Shown: positions 58,200 through 64,000 of the stretch, one piece after another | Layout: every line of letters starts with the position of its first letter | Numbering within the stretch: position 1 is the first letter of the stretch | Assembly: GCF_041381155.1 (NCBI RefSeq) | Contig: NC_091140.1 | Span: forward strand, 27,320,952-27,384,951 | Direction of reading: 5' to 3' | Source: Argopecten irradians | Lineage: Eukaryota; Mollusca; Bivalvia; Pectinida; Pectinidae | Length of the DNA stretch: 64,000 nucleotides | Made by a program: the position numbers and the translations under genes | The notes under the pieces: model-generated | Seen by the model: only the letters and a program-made list of their open reading frames with translations | What the model was told of the DNA's origin: nothing | Databases searched by the model: none

Positions 58200-58520
58200 G
58201 GTCGCCATTACACTCGAGGTCAGGTGTAAACATGCACGAGATGTATCGGATACAGTCGTTACACTTGAGGTCAGGTGTAACATGCGCGAGAGGTATCGCG
58301 GATACAGTCGTTACACTTGAGGTCAGGTGTAACATGCGCGAGAGGTATCGCGGATACAGTCGTTACACTTGAGGTCAGGTGTAACATGCGCGAGAGGTAT
58401 CGCGCATACAGTCGTTACACTTGAGGTCAGGTGTAAAATGCGCGAGAGGTATCGCGGATGCAGTCGTTACACCGGCGTTCAGATGTAACAGGTCCAAGAG
58501 GTATCGGATACAGTCGCAGC
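58200..58520. repeat. 52-bp minisatellite upstream of the BPL_N gene
   Basis: About five to six copies of CAGTCGTTACACTTGAGGTC plus AGGTGTAACATGCGCGAGAG and GTATCGCGGATA. The wider area to ~59040 has loosely related short phrases (agaggtcac, ttacactt), suggesting an older, decayed array. It lies 260 bp upstream of the BPL_N start codon, in the promoter area. Confidence 0.92.
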
Positions 58521-59273
58521 CATATTTGTTATGGACACGGTTACATAAGAGGTCACGTGATAACAATTTAGTCGCATATAACAGTCAAAGAATTATACCT
58601 TACAGTAAAGTCACAATTTCACACTAGGGCAAGTGTTGCATACATGCATAAGAGGACATTGGAAGAGGTCATGTAAAACAGTAAAACCACCCAATTATTT
58701 AGTAGAAATCATCGTATTGCATTATTGCATAACACCCTAGGTCTGCTGCTAATAAAAGGTACAAGTCGTTCACAATGTCACGTGTTCATTTGTTGTAGTC
58801 ATGTATTAGAAGTAACAAGTACAGCGAAAATCACGCGTCACAAACAATAACATAAAGAGGTCATTGCTATACTCAAGGTCATACGGGATGTCAAACTAAC
58901 CTAAACTAAATACAGGTCACACAATTACACTTGAAGTGACATACTACACTTAATTATTAGAGGTCACAATTTCACCACATTTGCGTCCTTTATACCCGGC
59001 ATAATATATTCTAGAGGTCGCAGTTTACACATTGGAGGTAAAAGATAAAATTGTCAGGAACAATGCTACAAGGCTTGTGAACATTATACAATAAAAATAC
59101 GAACAATCTTTTGCAGAAAACATCAAGGAAAATCAAAAATCTTTTCTGGAAGTATGTACGATCTAAAACAAAACTATAATTACCAGGGTAATGGTTGGTA
59201 ACGGAAACTGGCGATGAAACAGCTGAAGTCATAACCGAGTTCATTGTAAGTATCGTTGTAGAGGACTACCTAC
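58521..59273. other. Decayed repeat region
   Basis: Scattered AGAGGTCA / TACACTTGA phrases similar to the minisatellite, then unique AT-rich sequence. No gene seen. Confidence 0.45.
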
Positions 59274-59394
59274 CTCAACAGCCCACTCATTGTCATCAAT
59301 CTGCTCGAACACATTGACATAACCGACGGTACAGTGTCAAAGACGGTGTCTAAACAGGACTCGAATAAATGAACTGGCCCAGATGGAATCCATC
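59274..59394 (-). pseudogene. Possible exon or exon remnant, family unknown
   Basis: A 121-bp stretch bounded by a good acceptor (tattttag) and donor (GAGGTAGGT). One frame is fully open (WIPSGPVHLFESCLDTVFDT...), but the most protein-like reading changes frame midway (DGFHLGQFIYSSPV, then GYVNVFEQIDDNEWAVE). That suggests a frameshifted remnant, or a base error. No neighbouring exon found. Confidence 0.3.
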
Positions 59395-59589
59395 CTAAAA
59401 TAAAAAGGAAATCAATGATACTACAGTAAAGCCACTACCATTTAAAACATCAATGAAAGAATAATCATTATACAATGATATACGGCAAACGTCTGGCTGA
59501 CCCTAACAGAAAGCTAGGGTCCCAAACAATTATTGTCCAGTTAGCTAGGCATCAATAATTAATGAAAATATTATTTAACATGAACACTG

Positions 59590-60130
59590 GCCAGCTGTTT
59601 TCATCAGATCAACATTGTTCACATATGGAAAATCATGGAAGACACAGCTATTGGAGGTAGTGGACTACCCAACTCAAAAACTCCAGCAGAACTTTGACAA
59701 GATTTCAGATTGGACGGACCTATCGCTTAAGAAACTAAAAAAGGTAAATGCAAACGAATGCAAATTAGTAATCTCCGCCAAAATAGTCATATCGGCATAA
59801 AAGATGGGGAAGCACCTTAATTCAGAAAAACAACTAGCGGAAAGACGTTGGAGCCGTAGTAGATAACACGCTAGAACATTTAACAAACATTTGCAACACT
59901 TTAGAGACTCTAGTAACACACTAAAAACCACTGCTTAAGTCAATAAACCTAAAGAAAATGTTTAGAAATTACTTATATGCAAGAAGATGCGCCAGAGAAA
60001 AGAGACAGAGAACAAAGCTATAAAACGGACGCTAGGCTTACACCATGCCATCCTAGCACAACTTAAGGACAAACATAAGGGTGAGAAATACACCGAAAAG
60101 CTGAGAAGTTTCTACATAAACATGAAATTT
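59590..60130 (+). pseudogene. Possible decayed transposon coding sequence
   Basis: Short open pieces such as KLQQNFDKISDWTDLSLKKL followed by N-NECKLVIS, and LNSEKQLAERRWSRSR, separated by stops. The first resembles the LQ.DLD.LS.W....N..KC pattern near the end of non-LTR reverse transcriptase domains, the second a linker pattern in such elements. The evidence is weak and the order is unusual, so this is a guess at a remnant. Confidence 0.25.
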
Positions 60131-61637
60131 TAAAAAAATGCACAAACAGAGATAAGTGTCTAGGGTAAAAGGAAAGATTATAAAGGAATATTGTAATCAA
60201 GAGTCAAGGTATGAGTATTCCGGAAAGAGAATAGGCATCGAGATAACACAATCAGAGAAAGGAATAACTCCCATTTTAATTTTGCCAAAAATCATTAGTT
60301 CAAATAGTTCTACTGTCATTGCATTTTCTCATTTTGTTACTATCGGCTGAAGTACAATTTAAATTAACTTATTTTAGATTACCTTTCGCGCTTAGTTCTA
60401 AAACAAAATTCTGCAGTTTTAGCCTAAATTACCTGGAATATGAATAATGAAATCCTCTATGTCTAACTTTTAAAGTTTGATCAGCACTTGAAATGTTTAA
60501 CAATTGACTGATAAAAAAGAAAATTCATTACAGGAAAACTTGACATAAGTGTCGCATTACTTGAGGTATAATGAGTGTGTTACTCATTACAAGTACCCTG
60601 GCACATGACTGATGTCTCACGAACTTATTTTCGCTTTCAGAATTCTATATATAACTGATAAACAGTTTTTAACGTTATTATATATTTAATGCAAACTTAT
60701 GGTAAGTGTCGCCGTATATGGTATGACAACTGATGCTTACTTTCAAAACGTGTGTGGTATATTTGACCTCTTACCTATGCGTGTGGCTCTAGGGTCAGAG
60801 GTTATCTCATCAGTAAATATCATCAATCCAATATCGATGGAAAGTTTAAATGACTTGTAATGTTATATCGCAATTACTTAGTTTTTGTAATGACATTGTT
60901 ACATAACCCCTCAACTCTAAAAAATATACTTTAATAATAATATTGTGACTCAAGTGAAAAAGTAAATAAAGCACACCGTTACATGATATGAACAATGTTT
61001 ACATTAATTATACCGTTACACAATAGGCACAATGTTTACATTAATCATATCGTTACACAATAGGCACAATGTTTACATTAATATACGATACTGTTACTAC
61101 AAGAAGGTATGCCAATGGAAAGCAATTACGAGAATATTATCTTTCAAACAGACTTAGCAAAGAATACCTACAAGATGGAAAACGAAATCCTGTTAGTAAA
61201 CTACCACAGCAAACTCAATCTCAACCACCGGGATTGGATTCGTCTTTTTTACCAAAGCAGAAGAATCTGGTAATAATTCAAGTTTGCTTGTAACGAGCAT
61301 TTTCATCGACTTAAAAAAATACTTTATCAGCATGTAAAGGAAAAAAAGCGTCGTCATTTGTAACATCCAAAGAGAAAGCTTCATTTGTATCGAACTGTAA
61401 GAATATTAATTACCCCCCGGAACTTCAAAAGTTATCATCTTTCAGCGTTCCACCAAACTTTGACAGGTTATGACACATACAATGTATATGTTTAATAGAT
61501 GCGCCATCTGAACTAATCCATGTGCTACAACAACAGACTTTATCCAACAGTTGTTTTTGCGACCTACCCTAAAGTCGGCGTTTTGTTAGAGATTTTCTTC
61601 CATTACTATTTACTTGGCTTAAAAAATACCTAAACCG
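60131..61637. other. Non-coding stretch with a short triplicated sequence
   Basis: At 60970-61085 GTTACACAATAGGCACAATG with TTTACATTAAT is repeated about three times at ~45-bp spacing. An unbroken 74-codon frame follows (61069-61293) but has no homology I recognise or splice context. Confidence 0.45.
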
Positions 61638-61733
61638 TTGTCAATGAAACACTCTGCAGCTTACTCTCTTCAAAACGCCACCTTGCCTTTTTGCTAGCGA
61701 CTTGAAGAGTAAGCTAAAGTGTTTCCTTGACAA
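61638..61733. repeat. Imperfect foldback element
   Basis: TTGTCAATGAAACACTCTGC...TTACTCTCTTCAA pairs with TTGAAGAGTAAGCTAAAGTG...TTTCCTTGACAA with a few mismatches and a ~28-base loop. Confidence 0.7.
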
Positions 61734-62139
61734 AGACTATGTAACCAAAACCTTGGAAATGGAAACATATTGAATTTCATATTGTAAAGTGTGCTCGCTT
61801 TGAACAGTTTTGCAAAACTATATATAAATTTAAGGATAGATAACTAATGAATTTGCTTATACTTGTATCAATAATGTATTCAGTGTTCATGTACGTTTGA
61901 TAGGTATATCAGTCTGCATTGTTTCCTATTCAGTTTTCAGAAATTCCAATCCCCGACCATTACAAAGTCCTATAATAGGCCTAATAATCCCATCAGATAT
62001 ACAGTGTATGTCTACAGCATTTATTTCAATTGGAAAACTATTTAAATGCAGACGTAGGGGTGTGTCTGCAAAATAAAAAAAGTCTCGTTTTTGTTATTAC
62101 ATATGTTCAGACTATATGTTATGGCTATATACAGGTTGT
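61734..62139. other. Non-coding stretch
   Basis: AT-rich sequence without a supportable feature. Confidence 0.35.
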
Positions 62140-62280
62140 AATGATTTTTGTTTGATTGTTTGTTTGATTGGCCTGCCATGTATGCAGTGTGCAGTGTAAA
62201 TGTAGTGTGCGGTGTGTGTTTTGGGAGAATGCAGTATTTTAGTGTTGTGTCTTCTTGTATACTTTCAACAAAAGCAAGTA
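62140..62280 (-). mobile_element. Dispersed retroposon-like element, short 5'-truncated copy
   Basis: Left end TTTGTTTGATTGTTTGTTTG (tail on the minus strand), then GCCTGCCATGTATGCAGTGT and TTTTGGGAGAATGCAGTATT to TTGTGTCTTCTTGTATA. These are the last ~140 bp of the family, with a small deletion of the TTAATAGGAC part. Confidence 0.75.
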
Positions 62281-62904
62281 TATAATTCGTTAAAAATAAG
62301 CAGCTTAAAACAAATATATAGATAAATATATGTCATCCTTCATAGATTTGATAGTTGAATTCAAGAACACCTCTCCTGGGCAAATTTGGTGTTGCCGTAA
62401 TTTTGTCCTGTAGGTAAAGGCGCCAGAAGAATCTGTTTCTTCTATCTCTATTGCCAAGGCGACTAAATTTGGAATATTATCTTTTTCTCTAACATCGCTC
62501 CACTTTTGTTTTGAGTTTCCTTGTTTACCTTTAATATGGCCGAAGGGGTTTGTGGTTTTGTGCGTTGTTGATAGTATGCCGCAGTGAGATAGCACTGTAA
62601 AATACACAAAATCTAGAGTTCCGCTATTTCTAGGAGACGCAACACTAATATAGTCTCTTAGAACATTCACATACTTTCAGTTCCACTATTCCGTATTTGT
62701 ATATTACATAGTGATCTGCCCTTGATGGTAGGTATTGTGACGTCATGTGCTTGTAAGTGTCATACTTTTAAGAAAACCGACGCAAATTTCGCTCACAAAA
62801 TAATGACGTCAGACTCACTATCGATACCTACCCACAAAGGAAGTAACTCTGTATTATGCTGGTCCTGCAGTAGGACGTTATAATTGTACCTGCTGTCCAT
62901 ATTG
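62281..62904. other. Uncertain stretch with a 121-codon minus-strand frame
   Basis: The frame at 62305-62670 contains GCGACTAAATTTGGAATATT, similar to the head of the dispersed element, so part of it is repeat-derived. 62724-62832 has loosely inverted TAGGTAT...GTGACGTCA / TGACGTCA...GATACCTA. No gene is claimed. Confidence 0.35.
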
Positions 62905-63390
62905 CATCATCGTAAAAAGCGACTAAATTTAGAATATTTTCTTTTCTTCCATTACTAGCTTGTTCCTTGCTAACGTCTCCCTTGACACTGCCTCACTTTT
63001 GGCCTTCTGTTGAGTGCTCGCCCCAGTGATGTAGGCTCTGGATTCTGTCTCCTGGCCAAGACATATCGATAGCCTATAAAAGTGGTAGTTTCTACTCCTG
63101 TTTAGTGAGTTAAGGGAGTGGGACGACTGGTTCTCCCGTTGTCAGAATAATGTGACCGGGTGGGGTGTGTTGTTTGGTGTCTTCGTTGGCATGCTTCAAT
63201 GATATGGCTATAAAAGAGCAACAGTTCCACTATACCAGGAGACACAACACGAATATATCGCAGTCTCCCAAAACACGCACCTCGCACAACATACACGCAA
63301 CACACCGCATACATGGAAGGCCGTCCTAACATGACCATAGCTGTTAATAGGACTAAATTCATTAAACAAACAAACAAACAAATCCAAAGC
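62905..63390 (+). mobile_element. Dispersed retroposon-like element, copy 3
   Basis: Head ATCGTAAAAAGCGACTAAAT, then CTCCCTTGACACTGCCTCAC, CTATAAAAGTGGTAGTTTCT, GAGTGGGACGACTGGTTCTC and CACCGCATACATGGAAGGCC. The tail is AGCTGTTAATAGGACTAAAT with (CAAA)n. The minus-strand 117-codon frame at 63102-63455 is an artefact of it. Confidence 0.85.
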
Positions 63391-63519
63391 GTTGATGTTC
63401 CTCTGTGTATCATACTAGTAAATATATGCATACTGATCTGAAACTGAAGCAGCATATTACAATAAAGTTCTTTCTCTTTGGCTCTTACTGAATGGGCATT
63501 AGAATTGTTTTCGCTACCT

Positions 63520-63712
63520 CTATTGCATAATCGTAAAAGGTGACTAAATTAAGGGTCTTTTCTCTTTGTCTTTGTCTAATCCAACTTTGCATGATCAAAA
63601 AGGCGACTAAAGGATCTGTTATTTACTCTTCTTCCTAACTGACATTCTTCTTCCTAATCTCCCTTTTGCATGATCGAAAAATGCGACTAAATTTAGGGTC
63701 TGTTATTTACTC
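63520..63712. repeat. Extra head units of the dispersed element
   Basis: Three spaced copies of TGCATGATCGAAAAAGGCGA followed by CTAAATTTAGGGTCTGTTAT and TTACTCTTCTTCC, the same sequence that begins copies 2 and 3. This suggests the element family has a tandemly repeated 5' part and this is a fragment of another copy. Confidence 0.7.
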
Positions 63713-64000
63713 TTCAAATGCGATAAGTAAGGATACCATGGACCCTCTACAAATTACTACCTCACACGCAATTGGTGAGTTTTTATAGTAGTTGCTTTTG
63801 AAAAGGAAGCAAAATGGCATCCTACATGTAGTTGGTTTCGATCATTTTTCGAGGCCCAGGATACTGAGAATCAGGTTGGTTTAGATAGTATACTTAAACA
63901 CCAATACAACCAATTCACAATGGGATTTCTTCTTGGATGCACCATATACACGCAATATCAAATGGGCTAGTTTACGGTTAGACTACTGGTTATTGTCCCT
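63713..64000. other. Right edge, nothing recognised
   Basis: Unique-looking sequence with no supportable feature. Confidence 0.3.

Noticed and set aside
27364..58520. CRISPR-like arrays (27-, 28-, 33- and 52-bp repeats)
   Set aside because: Units are contiguous without unique spacers and the genome is eukaryotic; these are minisatellites.
62305..62670. 121-residue minus-strand protein
   Set aside because: Part of the frame derives from the dispersed element head; no splice sites or recognisable family.

Overview
The window is nuclear DNA of an invertebrate animal, most likely a bivalve mollusc. I infer this from AT-rich intergenic sequence, small exons split by long introns, a tRNA-derived SINE with a bivalve-type tail, many short inverted-repeat transposons and GC-tailed satellite-like repeats. 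There is no bacterial, organellar or viral organisation. Species cannot be fixed from sequence alone.

Four protein-coding loci can be supported; most of the rest is repeats. (1) 1330-12769, minus strand: the N-terminal part of a Kidins220/ARMS orthologue. It has a first coding exon at 12659-12769 and five ankyrin-repeat exons, all phase 0, and continues beyond the left edge. (2) 22673-24624, plus strand: a three-exon, 141-residue gene matching the short alternative POLR1D product (POLR1D isoform 2-like). It is divergent from Kidins220 and has an NRF1/ETS-type promoter. (3) 31407-36603, minus strand: four exons of an unrecognised small single-pass membrane protein, with a possible TATA promoter and 5' exon near 45.8 kb. 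(4) 51785-57941, minus strand: a four-exon, 290-residue secreted protein with a BPL_N (glutamine-amidotransferase-like) domain whose nucleophile-elbow Cys appears to be Gly.

The repeat content is unusually readable. A 46-bp minisatellite at 1-1350 is made of the 3' end of a Kidins220 exon plus its 5' splice site, copied about 28 times. At 4.4-13.3 kb the first Kidins220 exon region is duplicated (one copy intact, one frameshifted) around two long composite satellite-like elements built from ~125-, ~150- and 156-bp units. Mobile elements with readable boundaries include a SINE with 12-bp target duplications, a hAT-type MITE with 8-bp duplications, two TTAA-flanked MITE families, several foldback elements, and a family of retroposon-like elements sharing the SINE's 3' tail. 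A 1.3-kb element at 40318-41625 has ~70-bp terminal inverted repeats full of CGTTGAAAA motifs around a 740-bp A/C-only core. Minisatellites also lie at 27.4, 30.2, 39.8, 43.7-44.7, 49.9-50.5 and 58.2-58.5 kb. Most long open frames in the window are by-products of these tandem repeats.

The genes show no evident functional partnership: a membrane ankyrin scaffold, a nuclear basic protein, a small membrane protein and a secreted protein sit as separate single-copy loci separated by repeats.
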